64,000 bases of DNA, taken from positions 1 to 64,000 of the forward strand of contig NZ_FZNW01000005.1 in assembly GCF_900188115.1 (NCBI RefSeq). The letters run 5' to 3'. Position numbers and translations under genes: made by a program. Below the pieces are notes generated by a model. It did not search any database, had not been told where the DNA came from, and saw only the letters and a program-made list of their open reading frames with translations. The DNA is from Haloechinothrix alba. Its GTDB lineage: Bacteria; Actinomycetota; Actinomycetes; Mycobacteriales; Pseudonocardiaceae. Below are positions 43,426 through 52,583 of the stretch, in pieces (position 1 is the first letter of the stretch; each line of letters starts with the position of its first letter).

Positions 43426-44323
43426 ACACCACAGCGCGGGCTCCTACCGGCTGCCGGACGCGCAGATCAGCCAGATCGTGCGTACCCGGGTGCACGAACC
43501 CGCCGCGATCGCCGAGGCCGCGGCCCGGCGCGCGGCCGCGAAGTCCCCGGTCGGCTCCGGCGACCGAGCGATGATCATCGCGGCCGACCACCCGGCGCGC
43601 GGGGCCAACGCGGTGGGCTCCGACCCGCAGGCCATGGCCGACCGGGCCGAGCTGCTCGGCAGGCTGCGCGTCGCCCTGGACCGCCCGGGCGTGACCGGCA
43701 TCCTCGGAACCGCCGACATCATCGATGACCTGCTACTGCTCGGCGCGCTCGACGGCAAGGTCGTGATCGGGTCGATGAACCGCTCCGGGCTCGCCGGATC
43801 GAGCTTCGAGATCGACGACCGGTTCACCGGGTACGACGCCGAGTCGCTGTCGGCGGCGGGCTTCGACGGCGGGAAGGTGCTCACCCGCATCGCGCTGGAC
43901 GACCCCAGCACCCCGTCGGTGCTGGAAGGCACCGCGCGGGCGGTCGACGAGCTGGCCGACCGCAATCTCATGGCGATGATCGAGCCGTTCATCTCGTACT
44001 GGACGGACGGCGCACTGCGCAACGACCTCTCCCCCGACGCGGTGATCCGCTCGATCACCATCGCCGCAGGCCTCGGACGCACCTCGGCGCATACCTGGCT
44101 GAAACTGCCCGCTGTGGACGACGTGGAGCGCGTCATGACCTCGTCCACCCTGCCTGCGCTGCTACTCGGCGGGGAGGTCACCGACCGCGACTCCACCTTT
44201 GCCAGCTGGTCCCGGGCACTCGCGGTGCCCACTGTGTACGGACTGATCGTGGGGCGCTCCCTGCTGTACCCGCACGACGACGACGTTGCCGGAGCCGTAG
44301 ACGAGGCGGTGAGCTTGCTGTGA
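43418..44323 (+). CDS. TIM-barrel aldolase, IolJ-like (Cgl0159 family)
   Basis: 301 residues. An aldolase-type barrel: MIIAADHPARG, IIDDLLLLGALDGKVVIGSM, the AMIEPFISYW strand and TWLKLPAVDDVERV with a candidate Schiff-base lysine. Members of this family sit beside iolC in actinobacterial inositol clusters and probably cleave DKG-phosphate to dihydroxyacetone phosphate and malonate semialdehyde in place of classical IolJ. GTG 43418 is preceded by GGGGAG inside iolC. The role is inferred from context. Confidence 0.8.
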   Translation: MPEHHSAGSYRLPDAQISQIVRTRVHEPAAIAEAAARRAAAKSPVGSGDRAMIIAADHPARGANAVGSDPQAMADRAELLGRLRVALDRPGVTGILGTADIIDDLLLLGALDGKVVIGSMNRSGLAGSSFEIDDRFTGYDAESLSAAGFDGGKVLTRIALDDPSTPSVLEGTARAVDELADRNLMAMIEPFISYWTDGALRNDLSPDAVIRSITIAAGLGRTSAHTWLKLPAVDDVERVMTSSTLPALLLGGEVTDRDSTFASWSRALAVPTVYGLIVGRSLLYPHDDDVAGAVDEAVSLL

Positions 44324-45201
44324 ACTCGAAGTACCACCTGCGTGCTGGATCGACCACGGAGGGGCCGTACGCGGTAGCCGTCACCCCGGAGTCCGCGGGC
44401 TGGGGATACTCCGGCCTCCGGGTCCTCACCCTGGCTCCCGGTGGCAGCCACCGGGTCACGACCGGAACCGACGAGATGCTCGTGCTGCCGCTGTCCGGGA
44501 GCTGCTCGGTGGAGTGCGCCGGGCAGTCGTTCGCGCTGGACGGCCGGTCGGACGTGTTCTCCGGCCCCACCGACTTCGCCTACCTCCCGAGGGACACGGC
44601 AGCCGTGATCACCAGCGAGACCGGCGGCCGGTTCGCGCTGCCCTCATCCCGCTGCGAGCACGCGTTGGCCCCGCGCTACCAACCGGCCGCGAGCACCCGT
44701 CCCGAGCTGCGCGGAGCGGGCAACTGCAGCAGGCAGGTCAACAACTACTGCCTGCCGCACACCTTCGACGCGGACCGCATCCTGGTCTGCGAGGTGCTCA
44801 CCCCGTCAGGCAACTGGTCGTCCTACCCGCCGCACAAGCACGACGAGCAGCGTGAGGGCGAGAGCCGGCTGGAAGAGATCTACTACTTCGAGGTCGGGTC
44901 CGGCCCGCGCGGGCCGGGAATGGCCTACCAGCGGGTGTACGGCTCGGACGCGGGCCCGATCGACGTGTGCGCCGAGGTCGCCTCCGGCGATGTGGTGCTG
45001 ATCCCGCACGGGTGGCACGGCCCGTCGATGGCCGTGCCCGGGTACGACCTGTACTACCTCAACGTCATGGCAGGCCCCGGCGAGGAGCGTGCCTGGCGCA
45101 TCTGCGACGACCCGGCGCACGGGTGGATCCGTGCGGAGTGGCAGCAGCAGGAGATCGACCCCCGGCTGCCGTTCGGCCCCGACAGCGACGGGAGGGCGTG
45201 A
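44320..45201 (+). CDS. iolB: 5-deoxy-glucuronate isomerase
   Basis: A 293-residue bicupin. Converts 5-deoxy-D-glucuronate to 2-deoxy-5-keto-D-gluconate. The metal site motif PPHKHDEQ and LEEIYYFE in the second cupin (about 165-190) are clear, with the later HGWHGPSMAV. GTG 44320 overlaps the previous stop by 4 nt. The next gene starts 7 nt after its end. Confidence 0.94.
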   Translation: MNSKYHLRAGSTTEGPYAVAVTPESAGWGYSGLRVLTLAPGGSHRVTTGTDEMLVLPLSGSCSVECAGQSFALDGRSDVFSGPTDFAYLPRDTAAVITSETGGRFALPSSRCEHALAPRYQPAASTRPELRGAGNCSRQVNNYCLPHTFDADRILVCEVLTPSGNWSSYPPHKHDEQREGESRLEEIYYFEVGSGPRGPGMAYQRVYGSDAGPIDVCAEVASGDVVLIPHGWHGPSMAVPGYDLYYLNVMAGPGEERAWRICDDPAHGWIRAEWQQQEIDPRLPFGPDSDGRA

Positions 45202-45207
45202 GCGCCG

Positions 45208-47088
45208 ATGAGCGAGACCATCCGGCTGACGACCGGCCAGGCCGTGGTGCGTTTCCTGGCCGCCCAGTTCAGCGAGCGCGACGGCGCCGAGCAGCGGCTG
45301 ATCCCGGGCATGTGGGGGATCTTCGGGCACGGCAATGTCGCCGGAGTCGGTCAGGCCCTGCTGCAGGCCGCACACACCGGTGAAGCGGACCTGCCCTACT
45401 ACCTGGCCCGTAACGAGCAGGCGATGGTGCACACCTCCGCCGCGTTCGCCAAGATGCGCGACCGGCTGGCCACCTTCGCCTGCACCGCATCCACCGGCCC
45501 CGGCTCCACCAACATGATCACCGGCGCCGCGCTGGCCACCACCAACCGGCTGCCGGTGCTGCTGTTGCCGAGCGACATGTTCGCCACCCGCTACCCCGAC
45601 CCGGTGCTGCAACAGCTGGAGGACACCCGAGGCGGGGACGTCACCGTCAACGACGCGTTCCGGCCGGTGTCGAAGTACTTCGACCGCATCACCCGTCCCG
45701 AGCAGCTCATCCCAGCCGCGCTGGCGGCGATGCGGGTGCTGACCGACCCTGCCGAGACGGGCGCTGTCACCCTGTGCCTGCCGCAGGACGTGCAGGCCGA
45801 GGCTTTCGACTGGCCGGTCGAGTTCTTCCGGCACCGGGTGTGGCACGTTCCCCGCCCGGCGCCGGAGCCTGCAGCGGTCGCCCGCGCCGCCGAGGTCCTG
45901 CGCACCGCGCACAGGCCGCTGGTCGTCGCGGGTGGCGGGGCGGTCTACTCCGGAGCCGGGAACGAGCTGGCCGCGCTCGCGGACGCGACGGGCGTGCCGG
46001 TGGCCGACACACACGCCGGTAAGGGTGCGCTGCCGGCCGACCACCCGTGTGCGGTCGGCGGGATCGGCTCCACCGGCACCGCCGCCGCGAACGCGCTGGC
46101 TGCCGATGCCGATGTCGTGCTCGGTATCGGCACCCGATACTCCGACTTCACCACCGCCAGCCACACGGTGTTCGGCAACCCCGAGGTGACGTTCGTGAAC
46201 CTCAACGTGGCCCGGCTGGACGCGGTCAAGCACTCCGCGGTGGCCGTGACCGCGGACGCGCGGGAGGGCCTGCGAGCACTGCTCGCCGAGCTCGACGGGT
46301 GGCGGGTCGACGACTCCTACCGCGACCGTGCCGGGCAGCTCGCCGCCGAGTGGCGCCGGGTGACCGAGGAGTGCTACTCGCGTGGCCACGGCCCGCTACC
46401 CGCGCAGACCGAGGTCATCGGGGCGGTCAGCGAGGCAGCAGGCGAACGCGGCGTCGTCATCAACGCCGCCGGGTCCATGCCGGGCGACCTGCAGATGCTG
46501 TGGCGCGCCCGCGACCCCAAGGCCTACAACGTCGAGTACGCCTACTCGTGCATGGGATACGAGGTCGCAGCCGGGGTGGGCACGAAGATGGCCGCCGCCG
46601 ACCGCGAGGTGTTCGTACTCGTCGGCGACGGCTCGTACCTGATGCTGAGCTCGGAGCTGGTCACCATGATCTCCGAGGGCATCAAGGTCGTCATCGTGCT
46701 CGTGCAGAACCACGGGTTCGCCTCCATCGGCTCGCTGTCCGAGGAGCTGGGTTCCCAGCGGTTCGGCACCGCCTACCGGTACCGCTCAGGCGAGTCCGGC
46801 CTGCTCGACGGGGAGGCGCTGCCGGTGGACCTGGCCGCCAATGCCGCAAGCCTCGGCGCCACCGTCCTGCGGGCGGGCTCCGTCGCGGAGCTGCGCGACG
46901 CCCTTGCCGAGGCCAGGGCGAACACCACGACGACCGTCGTGCACGTCGACGCCGACCTGTTCGGCCCCGGCCCGCCCGGATCCGGGTGGTGGGACGTCCC
47001 GGTGGCCGAGGTGTCCGAACTGACCAGCACGTCCAAGGCCTACGAGAACTACGCGGCCAACAAGCAGAACCAGCGCCACTACCTCTAG
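45208..47088 (+). CDS. iolD: 3D-(3,5/4)-trihydroxycyclohexane-1,2-dione hydrolase
   Basis: A 626-residue ThDP-dependent ring-opening enzyme of the inositol pathway. The N-terminal PYR domain has GMWGIFGHGNVAGVGQAL; a central Rossmann-like part follows, and the C-terminal PP domain has the ThDP motif GDGSYLMLSSELVTMISEG plus NHG. Length normal for IolD. ATG 45208 with GGAGGG upstream. Twelve nt separate it from mmsA. Confidence 0.95.
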   Translation: MSETIRLTTGQAVVRFLAAQFSERDGAEQRLIPGMWGIFGHGNVAGVGQALLQAAHTGEADLPYYLARNEQAMVHTSAAFAKMRDRLATFACTASTGPGSTNMITGAALATTNRLPVLLLPSDMFATRYPDPVLQQLEDTRGGDVTVNDAFRPVSKYFDRITRPEQLIPAALAAMRVLTDPAETGAVTLCLPQDVQAEAFDWPVEFFRHRVWHVPRPAPEPAAVARAAEVLRTAHRPLVVAGGGAVYSGAGNELAALADATGVPVADTHAGKGALPADHPCAVGGIGSTGTAAANALAADADVVLGIGTRYSDFTTASHTVFGNPEVTFVNLNVARLDAVKHSAVAVTADAREGLRALLAELDGWRVDDSYRDRAGQLAAEWRRVTEECYSRGHGPLPAQTEVIGAVSEAAGERGVVINAAGSMPGDLQMLWRARDPKAYNVEYAYSCMGYEVAAGVGTKMAAADREVFVLVGDGSYLMLSSELVTMISEGIKVVIVLVQNHGFASIGSLSEELGSQRFGTAYRYRSGESGLLDGEALPVDLAANAASLGATVLRAGSVAELRDALAEARANTTTTVVHVDADLFGPGPPGSGWWDVPVAEVSELTSTSKAYENYAANKQNQRHYL

Positions 47089-47100
47089 GAGAGCAACACC

Positions 47101-48597
47101 GTGACGAGCATTCAGCACTGGATCAACGGGGCAGGAACCCCGGGGGTGGCGAGCCGGACAGGGCCGGTGTTCAACCCCGCGACCGGCACGCAGCAAGCCG
47201 ACGTCGTCCTCGCCGACCCCGCCGACGTCGACACCGCGGTGACCGCGGCAGCCAAGGCCTTCGAGTCATGGGGCGACTCCTCACTGACGCAGCGGCAACG
47301 GGTCATGTTCGCCTTCCGCGAGCTGCTCGTCCGCCACGAGGACGAGCTCGCCAGGTTGATCTCGGCCGAGCACGGCAAGGTCATCGACGACGCCAGGGGC
47401 GAGATCGTGCGCGGCCGCGAGGTCGTCGAGTACGCCTGCGGTATCGCCGAGGCACTCAAGGGCAGCTTCTCCGACCAAGTCTCCAGCGGCGTGGACGTGC
47501 ACAGTCTCCGGCAGCCACTCGGGGTCTGCGCCGGGATCACCCCGTTCAACTTCCCCATCATGGTGCCGCTGTGGATGCACCCGATGGCGATCGCCACCGG
47601 CAACACCTTCGTACTCAAGCCGAGCGAGCGGGACCCGTCGGCATCGAACTTCGTCGCCGAGCTCTACGCCGAGGCGGGGCTCCCGGACGGGGTGTTCAAC
47701 GTCGTGCACGGCGACAGGACCGCCGTCGACGCCATCCTGGACCATCCCGGCGTCGCGGCCGTCTCGTTCGTCGGCTCCACCCCCATCGCCCGCTACGTCC
47801 ACGAACGCGGCACGGCGAGCGGCAAGCGCGTACAGGCGCTCGGCGGCGCGAAGAACCACGCGGTCGTACTGCCGGACGCCGATCTCGAGTTCGCGGCCGA
47901 CCACCTGACCGCGGCCGCCTACGGGTCGGCCGGGCAACGCTGCATGGCCGTCTCCGTCGGGGTGGCCGTCGGCGACGCGGGCGACGACCTGGTCGACGTG
48001 CTCGCCCGCAAGGCGAACGAGATCACCGTCGGTCCCGGCGACGCCCCGGGTACGGACATGGGGCCGGTCGTGACCGCCGAGGCCCGCAGGCGCGTGATCG
48101 ATGCCGTGCGCTCCGGCGCGGAGCAAGGGGCAGACGTCGTCGTCGACGGCCGCGAGCTGACCGTGCCCGGCCACGAGGACGGCTTCTTCGTCGGACCGTC
48201 CCTTCTGGACAAGGTCACCCCCGAGATGGACGCCTACCAGCAGGAGATCTTCGGGCCCGTGCTGTCCGTTGCGCGCACCGGCACCGTCGACGAGGCCATC
48301 GAGCTGATCAACAACAATCCCTACGGCAACGGCACGGCCATCTTCACCGGCGACGGCCACGCGGCACGGCGCTTCGGGCGCGAGGTGAGCGTCGGAATGA
48401 TCGGCGTGAACGTGCCGATCCCCGTGCCGATGTCCTACTACTCCTTCGGCGGGTGGAAGGACTCCCTCATCGGCGACTCCCCTATCCACGGCCCGGAAGG
48501 CGTGCGCTTCTACACCCGCAACAAGGTCATCACCAGCCGCTGGCCGCACACCTCGCGCACGTCCGGGGCGGCCTTCCACTTCCCCACCACCAGCTGA
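47101..48597 (+). CDS. mmsA: Methylmalonate / malonate semialdehyde dehydrogenase
   Basis: A 498-residue CoA-acylating aldehyde dehydrogenase (IolA). It turns malonate semialdehyde from inositol into acetyl-CoA, and also serves valine breakdown. TPFNFPIMVPLWM, LKPSERDPSA, SFVGSTPIARYV, and the catalytic Cys281 in SAGQRCMAVS. GTG 47101. Cytoplasmic tetramer in the family. Confidence 0.94.
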   Translation: MTSIQHWINGAGTPGVASRTGPVFNPATGTQQADVVLADPADVDTAVTAAAKAFESWGDSSLTQRQRVMFAFRELLVRHEDELARLISAEHGKVIDDARGEIVRGREVVEYACGIAEALKGSFSDQVSSGVDVHSLRQPLGVCAGITPFNFPIMVPLWMHPMAIATGNTFVLKPSERDPSASNFVAELYAEAGLPDGVFNVVHGDRTAVDAILDHPGVAAVSFVGSTPIARYVHERGTASGKRVQALGGAKNHAVVLPDADLEFAADHLTAAAYGSAGQRCMAVSVGVAVGDAGDDLVDVLARKANEITVGPGDAPGTDMGPVVTAEARRRVIDAVRSGAEQGADVVVDGRELTVPGHEDGFFVGPSLLDKVTPEMDAYQQEIFGPVLSVARTGTVDEAIELINNNPYGNGTAIFTGDGHAARRFGREVSVGMIGVNVPIPVPMSYYSFGGWKDSLIGDSPIHGPEGVRFYTRNKVITSRWPHTSRTSGAAFHFPTTS

Positions 48598-48615
48598 CCG
48601 GCCAAGGAGCATCCG

Positions 48616-49590
48616 TTGAGCACCGCATCCCTGCCCCCCACCGCACGCGCGGTGATCAAGAACCTGTGCCTGGGTTCCGCACCCGACTCCTGGGGTGTGT
48701 GGTTCCCCTCCGACGAGCACCAGGTCCCGTACACCCGGTTCCTCGACGAGCTGGCCGAGGCCGGCTACACCTGGCTGGAGATCGGGCCGTACGGCTACCT
48801 GCCCACCGACCCGGACCGACTTGCCGAGGAGGTGGGACGGCGCGGACTGAAGGTGTCCGGCGGAACGACCTTCGGCGCGCTGCACCGGCCCGAGCAGTGG
48901 GACGAGATGCTCGCCACCACCCGCGCGGTCGCCGGGCTGACCGCGGCACTCGGCGCGCAGCACCTGGTGTACATCCCCACGATGTACCGCGACGAGAAGA
49001 CCGGCGGTTACACCGAGGAGCCCACCCTGACCGCCGAGCAGTGGGCGCAGTACGGCAAGGCAGCCAGTGAGCTCGGCAAGATCCTGCTGGAGGAGTACGG
49101 CGTGCGGCTGTGCCTGCACCCGCACGCGGACAGCCACATCCAGACCCAGGAGGAGATCGAGCGCTACCTCAACGAGAGCGACTCCCGCTACGCGAACCTC
49201 TGCCTGGACACCGGGCACGTGGCCTACGGCGGCGGCGACAACATCGACCTGATCCGCCGGTATGCCGAGCGCGTCGAGTACGTGCACATCAAACAGATGG
49301 ACGGCGACGTGGTACGACAGGTCTGGGACGAAGGCCTGTCGTTCGGTGAAGCCGTCAAGCGCGGCGTATGCGTCGAACCGCCTGCCGGAATCCCGGACCC
49401 GGCGACCATCATCGACGAACTGTCCACACAGGATGCAGATCGCTTCGTCATCGTCGAGCAGGACCTGTACCCCTGCGCGCCCGACGTCCCCCTGCCGATC
49501 GCCATCCGCACCCGGCAGTACCTGAACTCGTGCGGCCTGTCCGGAACCACGAGGCCGCGACCGACCACCCGCAGCACGGACCAGACCTGA
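48616..49590 (+). CDS. iolE: Myo-inosose-2 dehydratase
   Basis: 324 residues. A TIM-barrel dehydratase acting on 2-keto-myo-inositol. APDSWGVWFPSDEHQVP near the N-terminus is the IolE mark; LCLHPHADSHI, LDTGHVAYGG and YVHIKQMDG supply metal ligands. The start is TTG 48616, fixed by AAGGAG 6 nt upstream and the absence of a nearby ATG or GTG. C-terminal tail polar. Confidence 0.93.
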   Translation: MSTASLPPTARAVIKNLCLGSAPDSWGVWFPSDEHQVPYTRFLDELAEAGYTWLEIGPYGYLPTDPDRLAEEVGRRGLKVSGGTTFGALHRPEQWDEMLATTRAVAGLTAALGAQHLVYIPTMYRDEKTGGYTEEPTLTAEQWAQYGKAASELGKILLEEYGVRLCLHPHADSHIQTQEEIERYLNESDSRYANLCLDTGHVAYGGGDNIDLIRRYAERVEYVHIKQMDGDVVRQVWDEGLSFGEAVKRGVCVEPPAGIPDPATIIDELSTQDADRFVIVEQDLYPCAPDVPLPIAIRTRQYLNSCGLSGTTRPRPTTRSTDQT

Positions 49591-49604
49591 CCACACCATC
49601 CCAC

Positions 49605-49623
49605 CGGCCGGTACCGCCGGCCG
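49605..49623 (+). other. Stem-loop between iolE and the binding-protein gene
   Basis: CGGCCGG-TACCG-CCGGCCG: a 7-bp GC stem with a 5-nt loop in the 59-nt gap. Such hairpins often mark unequal expression of catabolic genes and a transporter binding protein. Confidence 0.45.
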
Positions 49624-49649
49624 CACCACCGCACAGAGAGGTGCCGACC

Positions 49650-50633
49650 ATGACACACACGATCCGTAGAGCAGGCCTCGCCGCGACCCTCGCCGGGGCG
49701 CTCGCCGTCGCCACCGCGTGCAGCTCCGAAGGCGGCCAGCAGGCGCAGGAGCAGGCCGTGGAGAAGCCCGAACTGGACGTCGCCCTGATCACCCACGCCG
49801 TGCCCGGTGACACGTTCTGGGACATCGTCCGCGCCGGTGCCGAGGACGCGGCAGCCAAGAGCAACATCAATCTCCAGTACCACGGTGACCCGGAGGTCCG
49901 CGAGCAGGCGAACCTCGTGGACAACGCGATCGACCAGGGTGTCGACGGGATCGCCCTGACCCTGGCGACCCCGGAGGGTCTCGAGGACGCCGTGCAACGC
50001 GCCAACGACGCCGGCATCCCGGTCGTCGGCCTCAACTCCGGTATCGAGGACTGGGAAGAGCTCGGCGTACTGCAGTACTTCGGCACCGACGAGGCCCTCG
50101 CGGGCACGGCATTCGGTGAGCGTCTCAGCGAGGAGACCGACGCCGAGAAGACGCTGTGCGTGATCCAGGAGCAGGGTCACGTGGCCCTGGAGACACGGTG
50201 CGGCTCGCTGGCCGACGCCTTCGACGGTGACACCGAGAAGCTGTATGTGGACGGGTCCGACATGCCCTCGGTGCAGTCCGGGATCCAGGCCAAACTGCAG
50301 GAGGACTCCGAGATCGACTACGTGGTGACGCTGGGCGCGCCGTACGCCATGACCGCGCTGGACTCGGTCAACGGCGCCGGGAGCGATGCCACCGTGGCGA
50401 CCTTCGACCTCAACACCGAAGCCGCCGAGGCGATCAAGGACGGCGACATCGAGTTCGCCGTGGACCAGCAGCCCTACCTGCAGGGCTACCTGGCGATCGA
50501 CTCGTTCTGGCTGTACGCGCACAACGGCAACTACAGCGGCGGCGGGGAGGAGCCGGTGCTGACCGGTCCCGCGTTCGTCGACTCGGAGAACATCGACGAG
50601 ATCGCCGAGTTCGCCGCGGAAGGGACCCGGTGA
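49650..50633 (+). CDS. Sugar ABC transporter substrate-binding lipoprotein (probable inositol)
   Basis: 327 residues. Signal peptide with the lipobox A-T-A-C (Cys about residue 24). Type I periplasmic-binding fold of the ribose/inositol (CUT2) group: VALITHAVPGDTFWD, LTLATPEGLEDAVQRANDAG, VVGLNSGIED, VTLGAPYAMTAL and AVDQQPYLQGYLAID. ATG 49650 with GAGAGG upstream. The iol neighbours make myo-inositol or a stereoisomer the likely cargo. Confidence 0.85.
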   Translation: MTHTIRRAGLAATLAGALAVATACSSEGGQQAQEQAVEKPELDVALITHAVPGDTFWDIVRAGAEDAAAKSNINLQYHGDPEVREQANLVDNAIDQGVDGIALTLATPEGLEDAVQRANDAGIPVVGLNSGIEDWEELGVLQYFGTDEALAGTAFGERLSEETDAEKTLCVIQEQGHVALETRCGSLADAFDGDTEKLYVDGSDMPSVQSGIQAKLQEDSEIDYVVTLGAPYAMTALDSVNGAGSDATVATFDLNTEAAEAIKDGDIEFAVDQQPYLQGYLAIDSFWLYAHNGNYSGGGEEPVLTGPAFVDSENIDEIAEFAAEGTR

Positions 50634-50639
50634 TCGTCC

Positions 50640-51728
50640 ATGACGCGTACCGCTAGTCCCCCCGAACCTTCCAACCCGCAGGGGACGGCTCCGGCTACCG
50701 AGCCGGCTGCCGCCGCCCCGGCCCGGATCACACAACGCTCGCTGGGTAGACGGTTCCTGTCCCGGCCCGAGGTGGGCTCGCTGATGGGTGCGGTGGCGGT
50801 GTTCGTGCTGTTCTTCGTCATCTCCGACACGTTCCGCAGCGCGGACGCCATCACCACTGTGCTGTATGCCAGCTCCACGATCGGCATCATGGCCGTCGGC
50901 GTCTCGCTGCTGATGATCGGCGGCGAGTTCGACCTCTCCGCCGGTGTCGGCGTGATCACCTCGGCGCTGGCTGCGGGGATGTTCGCCTTCCAGTTCTCCA
51001 CCAACGTCTGGGTCGGGGTGGTCTTCGCCCTCGCCGTCTCCCTGACGATCGGCTACATCAACGGGCTGCTGGTGATCAAGACCAAGCTACCCAGCTTCCT
51101 GATCACCCTGTCGATGTTCATGATGCTCCAGGGTCTCAACCTGGCCGTCACCAGAGCCGTAACCGGAAGTGTCTCCACCCAGTCGATCTCGAACATGGAC
51201 GGGTTCTCCTCGGCACAGTCGGTGTTCGCGACCTCGTTCACCCTCGGCCCGATCTCGGTGCGCATCACCGTGCTGTGGTGGATCGTGTTCGTGGCCCTGG
51301 CCACCTGGGTTCTGCTGCGGTCCAGGGTGGGGAACTGGATCTACGCCGCGGGCGGCAATGCCGACGCCGCTCGCGCGGTCGGCGTTCCGGTCAACTACAC
51401 CAAGATCGGCCTGTTCATGACGGTCGGGTTCATGGCCTGGTTCGTCGGCATGCACCAGCTCTTCCGCTTCAACACGGTCCAGTCCGGCGAGGGTGTGGGC
51501 ATGGAGCTGCTCTACATCGCCGCATGCGTCATCGGCGGCTGCGCCCTGATGGGCGGTTGGGGCACTGCCATCGGAGCCGCCATCGGCGCGTTCATCTTCG
51601 GCATGGCCAAGATGGGCATCGTCTACGCCGGCTGGAACGCCGACCTGTTCATGTTCTTCATCGGCGCCACGCTGCTGCTGGCCACCCTGCTCAATCTGTG
51701 GGTGCGGCTGCGCACCGCCAGGAGGTAA
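50640..51728 (+). CDS. CUT2-type sugar ABC transporter permease
   Basis: 362 residues with about ten hydrophobic helices after a 35-residue polar leader. SLLMIGGEFDLSAGVG (near residue 90) is the RbsC-family segment; ITLSMFMMLQGLNLAVTR and AGGNADAARAVGVPVNYTK are also conserved. It starts 6 nt after the binding-protein stop. Confidence 0.92.
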   Translation: MTRTASPPEPSNPQGTAPATEPAAAAPARITQRSLGRRFLSRPEVGSLMGAVAVFVLFFVISDTFRSADAITTVLYASSTIGIMAVGVSLLMIGGEFDLSAGVGVITSALAAGMFAFQFSTNVWVGVVFALAVSLTIGYINGLLVIKTKLPSFLITLSMFMMLQGLNLAVTRAVTGSVSTQSISNMDGFSSAQSVFATSFTLGPISVRITVLWWIVFVALATWVLLRSRVGNWIYAAGGNADAARAVGVPVNYTKIGLFMTVGFMAWFVGMHQLFRFNTVQSGEGVGMELLYIAACVIGGCALMGGWGTAIGAAIGAFIFGMAKMGIVYAGWNADLFMFFIGATLLLATLLNLWVRLRTARR

Positions 51729-51733
51729 CCGAC

Positions 51734-52570
51734 ATGTCCGACAACGACCCCTCAAGCCCCCTCGTCGAGCTCGCGGGCGTCGGCAAGAACTTCGGCAACA
51801 TCATCGCGTTGAGCGACGTCAGCTTCGCGGTGCGACCGGCCGAGGTGAGCTGCATTCTCGGTGACAACGGCGCGGGCAAGTCCACGCTGATCAAGATCAT
51901 CTCAGGGCTGCACCAGCACAGCACGGGCAGCTACCGGGTGGACGGCGAACCCGTGAAGTTCACCTCGCCCCGCGACGCCCTCGACCGCGGGATCGCCACC
52001 GTGTACCAGGACCTGGCGCTGGTGCCGCTGATGCCGGTCTGGCGGAACTTCTTCCTCGGTTCCGAGCTGACCAGCGGTGTCTGGCCGTTCCGGCAGATCA
52101 GGGCCGAGGAGATGCGGGCAACCGCCGATGCCGAGCTCAAGGCGATGGGCATCGAGGTCCCGGACATCAACCAGCCGGTGAACACCCTCTCCGGAGGGCA
52201 ACGTCAGGTGCTGGCGATCGCACGCGCGATCCACTTCGGGGCACGCGTGCTCATCCTCGACGAGCCCACGGCCGCTCTCGGCGTGAAGCAGGCAGGTGTG
52301 GTGCTGAAGTACATCTCCTCGGCACGCGAGGCGGGCCTCGGAGTCATCCTCATCAGCCACAACCCGCATCACGCGTACTTGGTCGGGGACCACTTCACCG
52401 TCCTGAAGCAGGGCACGGTGGACCTGTCCGCGCCCCGCTCCGAGCTCGCACTCGACGAGCTCACCCACTACATGGCCGGCGGGGCCGAGCTCGAGACCCT
52501 GCAGCACGAGCTTCGACGCATGGACCCCCCGGACGTCGGTGCTGTTCACGAGCTGAGCGAGTCGAGGTAG
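51734..52570 (+). CDS. Sugar ABC transporter ATP-binding protein, single-domain
   Basis: 278 residues. One complete ABC domain: GDNGAGKSTLIKIISG (Walker A), VYQDLALVPLM (Q-loop), TLSGGQRQVLAIARA (signature), VLILDEPTAALG (Walker B), ILISHNPHHAYLV (switch). Most CUT2 systems use a fused double-domain ATPase of about 500 residues; this is a half-size (FrcA-like) form and must dimerise. GGAGG ends 8 nt before the ATG. Confidence 0.92.
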   Translation: MSDNDPSSPLVELAGVGKNFGNIIALSDVSFAVRPAEVSCILGDNGAGKSTLIKIISGLHQHSTGSYRVDGEPVKFTSPRDALDRGIATVYQDLALVPLMPVWRNFFLGSELTSGVWPFRQIRAEEMRATADAELKAMGIEVPDINQPVNTLSGGQRQVLAIARAIHFGARVLILDEPTAALGVKQAGVVLKYISSAREAGLGVILISHNPHHAYLVGDHFTVLKQGTVDLSAPRSELALDELTHYMAGGAELETLQHELRRMDPPDVGAVHELSESR

Positions 52571-52583
52571 GGAGCGTCGGAGT

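Noticed and set aside
46047-49070. A 1007-residue open frame on the plus strand over iolD, mmsA and iolE
   Set aside because: It is rich in Arg/Gly/Pro, has no domain, and overlaps three clear enzymes in another frame. Long shadow frames are normal at this GC content.
47281-49656. A 791-residue open frame antisense to mmsA and iolE
   Set aside because: Low-complexity Val/Gly/Arg/His composition with no recognisable motif. It mirrors the codon bias of the opposite strand.
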